Notes: generated by a model from the letters alone, not told the origin. 64,000 bases of DNA from Candidatus Saccharimonadota bacterium (GCA_026395405.1 JAPLYU010000001.1:316696-380695), one strand, 5' to 3'. Shown: positions 37,290-45,814, counted from the first letter of the stretch. Program-made: numbers and translations.

Positions 37290-37781
37290 ATGAATATTTT
37301 AGTGAAAACAACAGCGGCAAAAAAGGCAAAAACAAAAGATTCTCAAAAAATAGCTTACACTTATGCAGCGGTTTTGGTCGTTATGGTTGTTGCCCAGCTT
37401 TTTACTTTTGATAAATTTATCCCACTTTTAGTAGATTTTGATTTACCTGGGGGTGTACCTGTTGCTCATCTGTTCAGCGCTTTGTTCGTCTCCGCCGGGG
37501 TTTTAGCTTTGCCATTTTTATTAGGCTTTAGACTGAGCCCTTTGATGCGTATTTTTAGTATGTTGATGGGGTGGATGATTCCACTAACGTGGCTTTATGT
37601 GACTTTGTGGCTAGTATTTTCGACAAACTCCGTTACAAACGTCGGTTTCTTGGGGACGACCGTTAAATTGACTCCGGGCTGGTGGGCTGTTTTTGTCAGC
37701 ATTGCACTTGGTATATTAGCAGCCTGGGCAAGTTGGGGGTTATGGCCTGCTGAAACTAATTCACTTAAACCAAAAAAATAG
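37290..37781 (+). CDS. Four-helix membrane protein, unknown
   Basis: 163 residues from the ATG at 37290, chosen because residues before it are not conserved-looking and a -10-like TATACT lies just upstream. Basic N-terminus then four hydrophobic segments (about 22-42, 55-80, 82-107, 130-155). No motif recognised. May pair with the membrane protein gene 58 bases downstream. Confidence 0.65.
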   Translation: MNILVKTTAAKKAKTKDSQKIAYTYAAVLVVMVVAQLFTFDKFIPLLVDFDLPGGVPVAHLFSALFVSAGVLALPFLLGFRLSPLMRIFSMLMGWMIPLTWLYVTLWLVFSTNSVTNVGFLGTTVKLTPGWWAVFVSIALGILAAWASWGLWPAETNSLKPKK

Positions 37782-37838
37782 CAGTTGTTTTATCTTGCAC
37801 AGGAGATTATTATAGAGACACTAAGGGGGATTAAAGTT

Positions 37839-38357
37839 ATGGATACAGTACACAAATTAGAGAAACAAGTCGAGGAATGGTTAAAGCCGCTTCCACATCT
37901 ACCAGAGGATTGGCGAAAATGGATAGCAAATAATGTCTGGTGGATTGTTCTAATCGGCGTTATTCTGTCGGTTATAGGCGGACTTGCCTTGGCTGGAGCG
38001 CTATTTGCTGCCATGGGAGCAACCGCAACCGTAAACACTCTCTATTCATCATTAGGTGTTAGCGGTGTCCCTGCGTATACGGGGTGGTGGTATGCTGCTT
38101 CTGCCGCATCGTTAGTATTTCTTGTCATTACTGTAGTCATCGATGCTTTGGCGGTTAGTCCATTAAAAGCAAAAAATCAAAAAGGTTGGGATTTACTATT
38201 CCTAAGCTTCCTAATAGGAGTTCTGTCATCAATTGTAGGTGTAGTACTTAATGTAACTACGGGTAATCTTGTCGGAAGTCTAATTGGCGGTGTAATCGGC
38301 GTAGTAATCAGTGCATATTTCCTATTCGAAATTCGTTCGTACTTTAAACAGGCCTAA
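37839..38357 (+). CDS. Membrane protein, unknown
   Basis: 172 residues from the ATG at 37839 (AAGGGGGA upstream). An N-terminal amphipathic region ('VHKLEKQVEEWLKPLPHLPE') precedes about four hydrophobic segments with many Gly/Ala/Val. Likely inner membrane; family unknown. Terminator at 38366. Confidence 0.65.
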   Translation: MDTVHKLEKQVEEWLKPLPHLPEDWRKWIANNVWWIVLIGVILSVIGGLALAGALFAAMGATATVNTLYSSLGVSGVPAYTGWWYAASAASLVFLVITVVIDALAVSPLKAKNQKGWDLLFLSFLIGVLSSIVGVVLNVTTGNLVGSLIGGVIGVVISAYFLFEIRSYFKQA

Positions 38358-38365
38358 GTATTCGA

Positions 38366-38400
38366 AAAGACCTCTTGCGACTTCTTTGCAAGAGGTCTTT
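38366..38400 (+). terminator. Rho-independent terminator
   Basis: AAAGACCTCTTGC / GCAAGAGGTCTTT, nearly perfect 13-pair stem. Confidence 0.85.
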
Positions 38401-38434
38401 AATTAGTGTACAATTTGTACTGTTATTGTACCCA

Positions 38435-38499
38435 TATTGGGATGTCGCCAAGTCCTGCCCGTTCTGACTGAACAGTCAGAACGGGGGTAAGGCGCATGG
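38435..38499 (+). other. Interrupted partial copy of the tRNA-Gln 5' half
   Basis: TATTGGGATGTCGCCAAGT (38435-38453) exactly repeats the tRNA-Gln 5' end and flank at 38586-38604. It is broken in the D loop by 32 bases that form a perfect 11-pair hairpin (CCCGTTCTGAC / GTCAGAACGGG), then continues GGTAAGGCGCATGG (38486-38499), one base different from tRNA-Gln. A second hairpin (GTTGCC / GGCAAC) sits where the anticodon arm would continue. Not a functional tRNA. Confidence 0.7.
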
Positions 38500-38588
38500 C
38501 CGTTGCCTTAGCGGCAACAAGATTGAAATAGTCCAAATGGACCAAAACTTCTGACGCCTAATATAAATGTACATTTTTCAATCAGTAT

Positions 38589-38663
38589 TGGGATGTCGCC
38601 AAGTGGTAAGGCACATGGTTTTGGTCCATGCATTCGGGGGTTCGAATCCCTCCATCCCAGCCA
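38589..38663 (+). tRNA. tRNA-Gln (UUG), CCA encoded
   Basis: Acceptor TGGGATG/CATCCCA, anticodon loop TTTTGGT (TTG), T arm 'GGGGGTTCGAATCCCTC', discriminator G, encoded CCA. Flanked by partial copies of its own 5' half upstream and 3' half downstream. Confidence 0.95.
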
Positions 38664-38700
38664 AATTAAAAATAGACCATCTGGTCTGTTTTTAATTTGC
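38664..38700 (+). terminator. Terminator after tRNA-Gln
   Basis: AAATTAAAAA-TAGACCA-TC-TGGTCTG-TTTTTAATTT; outer AT frame identical to that after tRNA-Phe. Confidence 0.8.
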
Positions 38701-38712
38701 TGAGCTGAAGTG

Positions 38713-38844
38713 ACTTGAACCCCCGTTTTTCGCTTTAGCGAAAAAGAAGGGGGTTCGGTGTAGAGAGTGAAGCGAAAAAGTGTTTACATTTTTTCGCGAA
38801 AGAGCGGAGAAGCGAGATTTATCGAGCGCTATCCCTCCATCCCA
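38713..38844 (+). other. Interrupted partial copy of the tRNA-Gln 3' half
   Basis: CTTGAACCCCC is an inverted T-arm strand; GGGGGTTCG then repeats the T arm, about 80 bases interrupt the T loop, and ATCCCTCCATCCCA (38831-38844) exactly repeats the tRNA-Gln 3' end. The interruption contains GCGAAAAAGTG-TTTA-CATTTTTTCGC, closely similar in form and sequence to the GTGTTTACAT palindrome in the tRNA-Phe copy. No ORF in 38401-38870. Confidence 0.65.
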
Positions 38845-38870
38845 TCAAATCTATGAGCTATAATATACTC

Positions 38871-39107
38871 ATGGCTAACAAACAAAAAAAGAAATTCCTA
38901 GGGCTACCAACGATAATCTGGAAACTTCAGCTGCTTTATGTTGCGGTGGCGCTTATTATCTATCTTGTTATGGTTTATTTTTTAATATTAATACCAATAC
39001 ATTCTTTGAATAAAACGATTTTTAATATATCGTATGTTTTAGTTATCATAATCGTTAATATCATTTGGCGGGTTATTTTATTGAAAAAGTACCCAAAACT
39101 TTTCTAG
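38871..39107 (+). CDS. Small two-helix membrane protein
   Basis: 78 residues from the ATG at 38871. Basic N-terminus 'MANKQKKKFLGLPTIIWKL', two hydrophobic segments (~18-42 and 50-70), basic C-terminus. TATAAT lies six bases before the ATG, so leaderless. Function unknown. Confidence 0.6.
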   Translation: MANKQKKKFLGLPTIIWKLQLLYVAVALIIYLVMVYFLILIPIHSLNKTIFNISYVLVIIIVNIIWRVILLKKYPKLF

Positions 39108-39254
39108 GTCGGTATAAATGCGCACCAAACACCCCAAGATAGTTTTGATTTATAAGAATACCAAGAATTTTTGAACATAATTCTTAATAATTTGAATATT
39201 GACAGTTAATTTACTTAGGAAGATAATTAAATTATTAATAAGGGGGACAAAATT

Positions 39255-39659
39255 ATGGCAAAAAACAACTATGAAGTTACAGGGTGGACGGGTTGGATAG
39301 GATTCGCAAGCATTATGCTTTATCTTGCGGGCTTCTTCCATATCATCGCAGGTTTTTACGCATTATTTAATGACAAGCTGTATGTTCTGACACCAACTAC
39401 GTTATGGACCCTTGATATCACATCTTGGGGCTGGGTTCATATTATTGGTGGTATTTTGGCTATTTTGGCAGCCAGCTCATTACTCAGCGGAAACGCTTAT
39501 GGCCGCATCGTTGCAATAATTATTGCGGTACTTAGCGCACTAGCAAACCTGGCATTTATCCCGGTATATCCTATCTGGTCGATAATAATTATCGTGATAG
39601 ACGTATTGGTTGTTTACGCCGTTGTTGTACACGCTGACGAGATGAAATCTCTGCAATAG
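39255..39659 (+). CDS. Four-helix membrane protein (DUF7144-like)
   Basis: 134 residues; ATG with AAGGGGGAC upstream. Four membrane helices; 'TLDITSWGWVHIIGGILAIL' and 'YPIWSIIIIVIDVLVVYAVV' match the small actinobacterial-type membrane proteins of the DUF7144 group as far as I recall. Function unknown; ends with a strong terminator at 39678. The 140 bases before it hold no gene. Confidence 0.7.
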   Translation: MAKNNYEVTGWTGWIGFASIMLYLAGFFHIIAGFYALFNDKLYVLTPTTLWTLDITSWGWVHIIGGILAILAASSLLSGNAYGRIVAIIIAVLSALANLAFIPVYPIWSIIIIVIDVLVVYAVVVHADEMKSLQ

Positions 39660-39677
39660 AACATTGAAACTAAATAA

Positions 39678-39709
39678 ACCCCCCTCGGAAACTGCGCCGA
39701 GGGGGTTTT
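39678..39709 (+). terminator. Rho-independent terminator
   Basis: AACCCCCCTCGG / CCGAGGGGGTT followed by TT. Confidence 0.85.
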
Positions 39710-39785
39710 AATTTGGAACGTCTTCATTGTTCTTGATTGCTAATAGGAATATAATAGAAATATAAACTAAGTGGAAGGAGGGTAA

Positions 39786-40223
39786 ATGTTAGGACCAATA
39801 GATTATATTGCTGTCGGTTTTAAAGGTAACAACTTCGATGGGAGCATACTGGCGGAGCTTGTGAAGGCTGTGGAAAGTGGCGCTATTCGAGTGGTAGATT
39901 TACTTTTTGTGATAAAGGATTCCGACGGGGAAGTTGCTATGGCAGAGATTGAAGATCAGCACAAAGAGCTTCAAGAAGTCGCCAAAGAAATTGGACACGT
40001 AGGCGACCTTCCTTTGTTGACAGAGGACGATGTTCTAAAACTGGGAACCGCAATGGATAACGATACCTCTGCAGGGATTCTGGTTATCGAGCAACTTTGG
40101 GCCAAGGGTCTTAAAAAGGCGCTGCTTGATAACGGAGCTATTTTACTGGACGAGGGGCGTGTACATCCGGACAAGGTTGAGGCTGCAGTTGAAGACGTAA
40201 AGAAATCTAAAGTTAAAAAATAG
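39786..40223 (+). CDS. DUF6325-like soluble protein
   Basis: 145 residues. 'MLGPIDYIAVGFKGNNFDGS' followed by 'VESGAIRVVDLLFVIKDSDG' and 'LVIEQLWAKGLKKALLDNGA' are typical of the DUF6325/DUF1269-like family, small proteins of unknown function thought to be stress- or membrane-associated. ATG preceded by GGAAGGAGGG. Followed nine bases later by a 24-codon Arg-rich ORF with its own ribosome site. Confidence 0.75.
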   Translation: MLGPIDYIAVGFKGNNFDGSILAELVKAVESGAIRVVDLLFVIKDSDGEVAMAEIEDQHKELQEVAKEIGHVGDLPLLTEDDVLKLGTAMDNDTSAGILVIEQLWAKGLKKALLDNGAILLDEGRVHPDKVEAAVEDVKKSKVKK

Positions 40224-40232
40224 GAGTATAAA

Positions 40233-40307
40233 ATGATAGGAAGACCACTTTCACCCGTTTCAATAGCTGGTGTTCATAGGCGACGTCGACGTCGCGGCCT
40301 GCTGTAG
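40233..40307 (+). CDS. 24-residue arginine-rich peptide
   Basis: ATG at 40233, TAGGAG seven bases upstream; 'MIGRPLSPVSIAGV' then 'HRRRRRRGLL' and TAG. Tiny basic ORFs next to DUF6325 genes are, to my memory, common in Actinobacteria and CPR, but I cannot check this. Translation is likely from the ribosome site; function unknown. Confidence 0.5.
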   Translation: MIGRPLSPVSIAGVHRRRRRRGLL

Positions 40308-40416
40308 ATTTAGATTGGTTTAAAACAACCAATAATTGCAGGGGTTTGTTAGGTGCAATATTGAAACGTATTGTTAAAATGTTGTTAATGCCGCAAATCT
40401 CTAGTATTGTAAGTTT

Positions 40417-41019
40417 GTGAATAAAAAACAAAAAAATAATCTGAAAAAGAAAATTGCGAATCTTTTAGGCGCTTTTGGTTATTTTTTCGTATCACTCCAA
40501 TGGTTATGGGTTGTTTTACTTTATTCAAGTTTGATTATAGGACTTGCAAAAATGATGAAGACCGATACAGTAACGCAAACCGCACAACCCACTGTCAATA
40601 TCGATTTAACCTCAAGTGTTCCAATGATTATAATGACCGCTGTTATCACGTTTGTTATGGTAGCGTTGACTTTGTATATTTTGATTAAAATCCCATCAAC
40701 CTTAATAAAGTCCAGCAAAAAAGTGGTTCGAACGGCCGCAGAGGGTGCTGCACCACTAGTCCTTCAGGTGCAAAACAAGAAGGTCACAACAAGAAGTCGC
40801 CTAAAACTCACTCCATTTTTGATTATAATTATGAAATTAATTTTGATATTTTTACCACTTATTCTTGCTTTTGCTTCGCAATTTATAGAAAAACAAATTT
40901 TCGACTTCTTTATATCAATATATATAGGTGTTCTGTTAGCATGCTTTAGTTTGTTGTTTTTTGTATTTCAATACATGATTGCAGAGATAATGTTGGTGAA
41001 AAGGCAAGATATCTGGTAG
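40417..41019 (+). CDS. Membrane protein, unknown
   Basis: 200 residues; GTG start at 40417 with no ribosome site, possibly leaderless. Very basic N-terminus ('MNKKQKNNLKKKIANLLGAF'), then four hydrophobic segments (about 18-45, 65-90, 130-155, 160-185) with a basic cytoplasmic loop. No family recognised. Convergent with the Gam-like gene. Confidence 0.65.
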   Translation: MNKKQKNNLKKKIANLLGAFGYFFVSLQWLWVVLLYSSLIIGLAKMMKTDTVTQTAQPTVNIDLTSSVPMIIMTAVITFVMVALTLYILIKIPSTLIKSSKKVVRTAAEGAAPLVLQVQNKKVTTRSRLKLTPFLIIIMKLILIFLPLILAFASQFIEKQIFDFFISIYIGVLLACFSLLFFVFQYMIAEIMLVKRQDIW

Positions 41020-41058
41020 GACTAAGCCCCGGGCGGTTGCTCGGGGCGGGCTAGTCCA
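41020..41058 (+). terminator. Bidirectional hairpin between convergent genes
   Basis: GGACTA-AGCCCCG...CGGGGC-GGGCTAGTCC; long GC-rich stem with a small bulge. No T run. Confidence 0.6.
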
Positions 41059-41065
41059 TTACTGT

Positions 41066-41635
41066 TTAGCGCCTGTTTGGGAAGCGACGGCGGTCAAGGG
41101 TGGTTGGTTCGTCCTGGCCGGTTGTCTTGATGGTGATGATGGCGTGCCGACCCACCCAAGCCCCAAGGGGCTTCAACTTGCTTTGTAACGATTCGCCCGA
41201 ATTCGTGATAGCGTCTCTATTAAGGGACGGCGTCCACGTCAGGAATCGATTACCGCCGCGCATGTTCCGAAGGAAGTTGATGACTGGCGCCACGTTCTTG
41301 GGCGTGTCAAGCGACTTGGCGACGGTGCGATACGTAATCACCGCGTCTGCAAGTTTGATCGTCTTGCCGAATCGGGCCCAAAAATAGCGTTTGCGTCCGA
41401 ACAGCAACAGTGCCAACCTTGAGTCGAGTGACTTCAACTCCTTTCCCAGGGGTTTGGTTTTGGCGGCTCGCACTGCTTTAGCACGGTCTATCGCATCTTT
41501 TTCGACCTTTTCGGCCTTGCAGATTCTTTCTAATAGTTCTCTTCGGCGTTTAGCCAGAGACTCCAACTCTTCGATTTTCCCTGTCGGGACAATATCTTCT
41601 AAGGCTGTTGACTTGCGGATCACGGTACACCTCAT
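41066..41635 (-). CDS. Mu Gam-like host-nuclease inhibitor
   Basis: 189 residues. N-terminal half is a highly charged coiled coil ('LESLAKRRRELLERICKAEK', many Lys/Arg/Glu), followed by 'YFWARFGKTIKLADAVITYR' and 'FLTWTPSLNRDAITN', and ends with a beta-rich basic part. This is the layout of phage Mu Gam / Ku-like DNA-end binding proteins, which protect double-stranded ends from RecBCD. Possible alternative start GTG at 41623 with GAGGTG upstream. It stands alone, has GC-rich codons unlike its neighbours, and no other phage genes are near, so it is probably a transferred or domesticated phage gene. Confidence 0.6.
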   Translation of the reverse strand: MRCTVIRKSTALEDIVPTGKIEELESLAKRRRELLERICKAEKVEKDAIDRAKAVRAAKTKPLGKELKSLDSRLALLLFGRKRYFWARFGKTIKLADAVITYRTVAKSLDTPKNVAPVINFLRNMRGGNRFLTWTPSLNRDAITNSGESLQSKLKPLGAWVGRHAIITIKTTGQDEPTTLDRRRFPNRR

Positions 41636-41698
41636 TTGGTAGGTACTCCAGAATGTCTAGCTACTATCTATTATAGTTCTGTTAAAATAAGATTAGCA

Positions 41699-42040
41699 AT
41701 GAATACATATAAAAATCATCGGGCGGAACCATACTTTACCTTTTTAAAAAACGGTCAGAAAACTATTGAAGGGCGGGTTAGAAAAGGCAAGTATGCTCAG
41801 ATTAAAGTGGGCGATTATATTGAAGTTTACAATAACGAAGAAACCAGTCGTGTAAATGTTCGAGTAAAACGAGTGACAGCGTACCCATCAATACTTGAAA
41901 TGCTCGAAAATGAAGAGTTGAAAAAATTATTACCAGATATTGATACGATATATAAGGGAGTAAAATTATATGGTAAATTTTATTCTCCACAACAAGAATT
42001 AGAATTCGGTATGGTAGCAATCGAAATTGAACTGATATGA
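41699..42040 (+). CDS. ASCH domain protein
   Basis: 113 residues from the ATG at 41699. 'EPYFTFLKNGQKTIEGRVRK' and 'IKVGDYIEVYN' are the ASCH (PUA-like) pattern, with the conserved Lys/Glu/Arg of 'KTIEGR'. ASCH proteins bind RNA, and some cleave N4-acetylcytidine. TAAAAT lies about 12 bases upstream. Overlaps the next gene by four bases (ATGA). Confidence 0.85.
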   Translation: MNTYKNHRAEPYFTFLKNGQKTIEGRVRKGKYAQIKVGDYIEVYNNEETSRVNVRVKRVTAYPSILEMLENEELKKLLPDIDTIYKGVKLYGKFYSPQQELEFGMVAIEIELI

Positions 42041-42621
42041 AAAGAGTTTTTGTTGTACACGGATGGGGTGGTCATCCAGACGAGGTTTGGTTTCCGTGGT
42101 TGAAAGTTGAGTTAGAAAACAGAGGCTTTGAAGTATCGTTACTACAAATGCCGGATACGGGGAATCCAAAAATTGATAAATGGGTGCCATATTTAGCTGA
42201 ATCTGTCGGCGAGGTTGACAAAGATACGTTTTTCATAGGACATAGTATGGGTTGTCAGGCTATATTGCGATATGTCGAGGCTTTGCCGTCTGATGTCAAA
42301 GTTGGCGGAGCTGTATTTGTAGCAGGCTTTTTCCATTTAACAGGTGTTGAAAAGCCAGACGAGGTATTAATAGTCTGGCCTTGGATAAATAATCCAATCG
42401 ATTTTGATAAAGTTAACGCACGAACAAATAAATTCATTGCTATATTTTCAGATAACGACGTATTTGTGCCGTTAACAAATGTAAGGCAGTATGAACAGAG
42501 TATCGGAGCGAAAACCATAGTCGAACACAACATGGACCACTTTAATGGAAAGCGCAACCCTAAATACAAACAAGTACCAATTATTTTAAGCTCTGTATTG
42601 AAAATTGCCAAAGCCGAATAA
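42037..42621 (+). CDS. RBBP9/YdeN-type alpha/beta hydrolase
   Basis: 194 residues. 'VVHGWGGHPDEVWFPWLK' (oxyanion region), nucleophile in 'FFIGHSMGCQAILRY', Asp in 'AIFSDNDVFVPL' and His in 'MDHFNG' form a full catalytic triad of the RBBP9/YdeN serine hydrolase family. Natural substrate unknown. Translationally coupled to the ASCH gene. Confidence 0.9.
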   Translation: MKRVFVVHGWGGHPDEVWFPWLKVELENRGFEVSLLQMPDTGNPKIDKWVPYLAESVGEVDKDTFFIGHSMGCQAILRYVEALPSDVKVGGAVFVAGFFHLTGVEKPDEVLIVWPWINNPIDFDKVNARTNKFIAIFSDNDVFVPLTNVRQYEQSIGAKTIVEHNMDHFNGKRNPKYKQVPIILSSVLKIAKAE

Positions 42622-42663
42622 TCCGCCTTTAATGGTTTTGAAAGTAGGATTATAATTGCATAC

Positions 42664-43257
42664 ATGGAGTATAGGAAAATATCCCGATACATCCAGGTGG
42701 CACTTGTTATATTTTTCGTTTTGCTTTTGATTTGCATCGCAATTAGACCGACAGGTTTAATTGCTAACTCCGGTATCAGCTATTACGGAAAATACTGGGA
42801 CACCTTGGTGCCTTATACGTTGGCTTTTCTGACATTTAGCGCCGCTACTTGGAAATCGGCTACACTTATTAAAAAAGAAAAGAAGTTCGACCGAAATATA
42901 CGGTTGACTCTGCAAGTCTGTACCATTCTGTTTTTAGGAGTTTTACTAACTCCGCATACCGTCTTTCCAAGCGAACATGTATTTTTCGGTACAACTCTGT
43001 TTTGTTTGCAGCTGGTGTTAGGGACGATGTTGGTTTTTATGGTAAAACGCGACGTTTTGAATACGATTCTACTAGCAGTTTTATACATGAGCGGTTTGGC
43101 ATCATTGATATTCCTAAACACTTCGCATGGATGGATGATACAAGTCCAAGTGATTTTTCAAATCTCAATCTGGATATTATTTATAAGAATTATGCTTCAT
43201 CTGAGCCTACAGGAGACGAATTTAGCCAAACAAGTAAAAGTGTCCGATAAAGGTTAA
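42664..43257 (+). CDS. Six-helix membrane protein, unknown
   Basis: 197 residues; TATAAT seven bases before the ATG, so leaderless. About six hydrophobic segments through the whole length with a short basic loop after the second. No motif recognised. Confidence 0.65.
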   Translation: MEYRKISRYIQVALVIFFVLLLICIAIRPTGLIANSGISYYGKYWDTLVPYTLAFLTFSAATWKSATLIKKEKKFDRNIRLTLQVCTILFLGVLLTPHTVFPSEHVFFGTTLFCLQLVLGTMLVFMVKRDVLNTILLAVLYMSGLASLIFLNTSHGWMIQVQVIFQISIWILFIRIMLHLSLQETNLAKQVKVSDKG

Positions 43258-43336
43258 ACAAAGCTTTAAATAATAGTATTGACACATTTAAAACAAGGAA
43301 TATAATACATTGCATCAATTAATGGGAGATACTTTT

Positions 43337-43660
43337 ATGAAAAAGTTTCTTGTTGCAATGGTACTTTCAATATCAATTTTAACAACGCTGCCAGCCTCGG
43401 CGGGTGCGGCTGCTTGGCTTTGGAGTAATCATGGCAGTTGGACTCCAACCCATACATCATGCGCTTCGGTAGCATGTCCGGCTGATTATTGGGTACCAAA
43501 TAATACCAAATTTATCATGCGTTGTTACATGGACGCACAGTGGGCAACCGGAAATTATTCAAGTAATCGATGGTTCGCGGGCTATCCTCAATACTATAGC
43601 CGGTATACGTATGTCCACTCTAGTTATGTATATTATCAATATTCGGTACCTCGCTGCTAG
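43337..43660 (+). CDS. Small secreted protein
   Basis: 107 residues from the ATG at 43337 (GGGAG upstream). Signal peptide 'KFLVAMVLSISILTTLPASA' with an AxA cleavage motif; mature part of ~80 residues rich in Trp/Tyr/Ser with four cysteines that could form two disulfides. Strong promoter TTGACA-16-TATAAT ahead. Exported aromatic-rich protein of unknown role, perhaps surface or anti-competitor. Confidence 0.7.
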   Translation: MKKFLVAMVLSISILTTLPASAGAAAWLWSNHGSWTPTHTSCASVACPADYWVPNNTKFIMRCYMDAQWATGNYSSNRWFAGYPQYYSRYTYVHSSYVYYQYSVPRC

Positions 43661-43674
43661 AGCAGACAACGGCT

Positions 43675-43704
43675 AAAAAGACCCTGGTATTACGGGGTCT
43701 TTTT
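43675..43704 (+). terminator. Rho-independent terminator
   Basis: AAAAAGACCC...GGGGTCTTTTT. Confidence 0.85.
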
Positions 43705-43764
43705 AAATTGATATTTAATTAAAAAAAATGGTATTATTATCTTAGTTAATATAAGGGGGAGACG

Positions 43765-44679
43765 ATGGTCAAATCTGTTAAGAAAAGCGGACTGAGTAAA
43801 AGAAATAAGTGGATAATTGGGGTGGTTGCGGCCCTTGTTTTTTTGGTAGTGTTTGTTATGGTTTTTGGTACCCCAAGCGCTGAATCTGTTTTCAAAGATA
43901 TGAATGATAAAATGCTACAGACCAAAACCGTTACCGTCGACCAGACTCTTTCTATTAAAGGCAATGACGGCAGTCTTGCTAGTATTACATCGAAGATGTT
44001 TATGGATATGAACAGCGAGAAAGTATTATTAGCCAAGGGTAATTTTACACTAAATATTAGCAATAGTAATTCACCAATGACTGTCAGCGGTGATTTAGTG
44101 AAAATCGGGGACAGTAGCTATGTAAAATACAATACATTTTCATCAACCAGCCCCGGGCTATCATCAAGCTTTAGCTCGATTGAATCAAAAATAAAAGGCT
44201 CTTGGATTAAAGTTCGTCCAAGTGATCAATTTGCATCTATGGCAAAGACGCCACTTGAATTTCTTTCAAGTATTTTGCCAACCCCATTTGCTAATCTGGA
44301 CAGTACACAACGTGCAAATGTGCTGAAGCTGTTGCAAGATAAGTCGATGTATACAATTGACGAAAGCTCCAAGGTGGATATTGGCGGTGTTTCGGCCTAT
44401 AAATACTCGCTTTCATACGACAAGAGTAAGTACGACGAAGTCGCAAAAGAAATTTCAAACGACGTTAGTTACTTTAAAGTAGGATCCAAAACCGACAACA
44501 AACTAAAATCACTGACTGTCTGGGTTGATATCGATACGAAACAAATTATAAAAATCGAATTTGAAGGTTCTACGGCTGACGGAGATGTTACTGGGACATT
44601 TAAGTTTTCAAATTACAACCAAAAACTATCCGTCGACAAACCAAGCGACTACTTTATCGAATCAGAGTTATTAAACTAA
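43765..44679 (+). CDS. Membrane-anchored LppX/LolA-like protein
   Basis: 304 residues: one N-terminal membrane helix (~17-38), then an extracellular beta-rich domain. 'VDQTLSIKGNDGSLASITSK', 'LVKIGDSSYVKY' and 'IKGSWIKVRPSDQ' resemble the middle part of the protein at 26045 and, more distantly, LppX/LolA-type lipid- or hydrophobic-ligand-binding folds. Without the pilin-like tail of that protein. No lipobox. Role unknown. Confidence 0.65.
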   Translation: MVKSVKKSGLSKRNKWIIGVVAALVFLVVFVMVFGTPSAESVFKDMNDKMLQTKTVTVDQTLSIKGNDGSLASITSKMFMDMNSEKVLLAKGNFTLNISNSNSPMTVSGDLVKIGDSSYVKYNTFSSTSPGLSSSFSSIESKIKGSWIKVRPSDQFASMAKTPLEFLSSILPTPFANLDSTQRANVLKLLQDKSMYTIDESSKVDIGGVSAYKYSLSYDKSKYDEVAKEISNDVSYFKVGSKTDNKLKSLTVWVDIDTKQIIKIEFEGSTADGDVTGTFKFSNYNQKLSVDKPSDYFIESELLN

Positions 44680-44755
44680 GTCGCTACAAAGTTTATTGCT
44701 GTTTTATCTTTAATTTAAGCTTATTAACAGAAAATCATGATATATTTACATTGAG

Positions 44756-45814
44756 ATGAGCAAATACTATGTACTTGGCAACCAAACACTAACAGCTTCA
44801 ACACTTTTGCTGACACTTAAGAGGGGCCCGAAAGCAAAGCCAATGAACTTTCAGCCCGGTCAATATGCAGTTATAAGTTTCAAGCAAAATGGCCGCCCAA
44901 CGCCAGCAAGGTGTTTTTCGATAGTTAATTCACCCTCTGATCATGGGATTTTGCAGTGTAGTATACGTAAAAAAGGAAAGTTTACGAACGCGGCCGCAAA
45001 CCTAAAAGAGGGTGACGAGGTTAACGTTTCGGGTCCATTTGGTGGGTTTGTTTTCGACGAACGTCGGGATCGGAAGATGGTATTGATTGCCGGTGGTATC
45101 GGTATAACTCCGTTCATGAGCATGATTCAATATGCGACCAATAATAAATTATCCAATGATATAACTTTGATTTATAACTGCACCAATCAAACCGACATCC
45201 CTTTTTATGGTCAATTGGTTGAAATTGAAGAGCGAAATCCCCATTTTAAAATTATTTTCGCCATTAGTAATGGTCCTACGAATCGACTAATTCACCAAAG
45301 AGTTTACTCTGGCCGTATAACCTCAGAAACAATTAATACGGCAGTAAATAATCGTTACGACGGGAAGACCTTCTTTATTTGTGGGCCATCGGCGTTTATG
45401 GATGCTATGTCCAATATACTTTACGGCAAGGGAGTACTAGAAGAAAAGGTTATGACCGAAACTTTCGGGCAAAAATCAGCCCGAAAGAAAAGTGGTGTAC
45501 AAAATTGGCCAAGAAATGTCTATATTCTGGGTGCACTCGGTATTGTTATTGCAACCGCTTCGGTAATGGCAAGCGACTTATTAACGAATTTACCAGTTTT
45601 TTCGTTGTTTAACTCTGCTAACCAAGAGGATTTAAATTCTACTAATAGCAGGCAGGATGAATTGGACGACCAGATTAACAATTACTCATCAGGGCAATCG
45701 ACATCGACATCGTCACCTTCGCCTACAACCACGACCACAACGACAACCGCAGCACCCACGAAGTCTGCGCCTGTCTGTACAACATCGCAAAGCGGGGTTA
45801 CCACATGCGTTTAA
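44756..45814 (+). CDS. Membrane-anchored ferredoxin--NADP reductase-type flavoprotein
   Basis: 352 residues. FNR fold: FAD part with 'ARCFSIVNSPSD' (RxYS-like) and 'GPFGGFVF', NAD(P) part with 'VLIAGGIGITPFMSMIQYA' and 'FFICGPSAFMDAM'. Then a membrane helix (~262-285) and a ~60-residue Ser/Thr/Pro-rich tail, which is unusual: the catalytic part would be cytoplasmic and the tail outside. First gene of an overlapping three-gene operon with ApbE and a ferric reductase-like protein, so it probably passes electrons from NAD(P)H into the membrane. Confidence 0.85.
   Translation: MSKYYVLGNQTLTASTLLLTLKRGPKAKPMNFQPGQYAVISFKQNGRPTPARCFSIVNSPSDHGILQCSIRKKGKFTNAAANLKEGDEVNVSGPFGGFVFDERRDRKMVLIAGGIGITPFMSMIQYATNNKLSNDITLIYNCTNQTDIPFYGQLVEIEERNPHFKIIFAISNGPTNRLIHQRVYSGRITSETINTAVNNRYDGKTFFICGPSAFMDAMSNILYGKGVLEEKVMTETFGQKSARKKSGVQNWPRNVYILGALGIVIATASVMASDLLTNLPVFSLFNSANQEDLNSTNSRQDELDDQINNYSSGQSTSTSSPSPTTTTTTTTAAPTKSAPVCTTSQSGVTTCV

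Noticed and set aside
38435-38585. Group I intron in tRNA-Gln
   Set aside because: A TAGTCC-like piece is present but the insert is too short and lacks the P3-P8 core.
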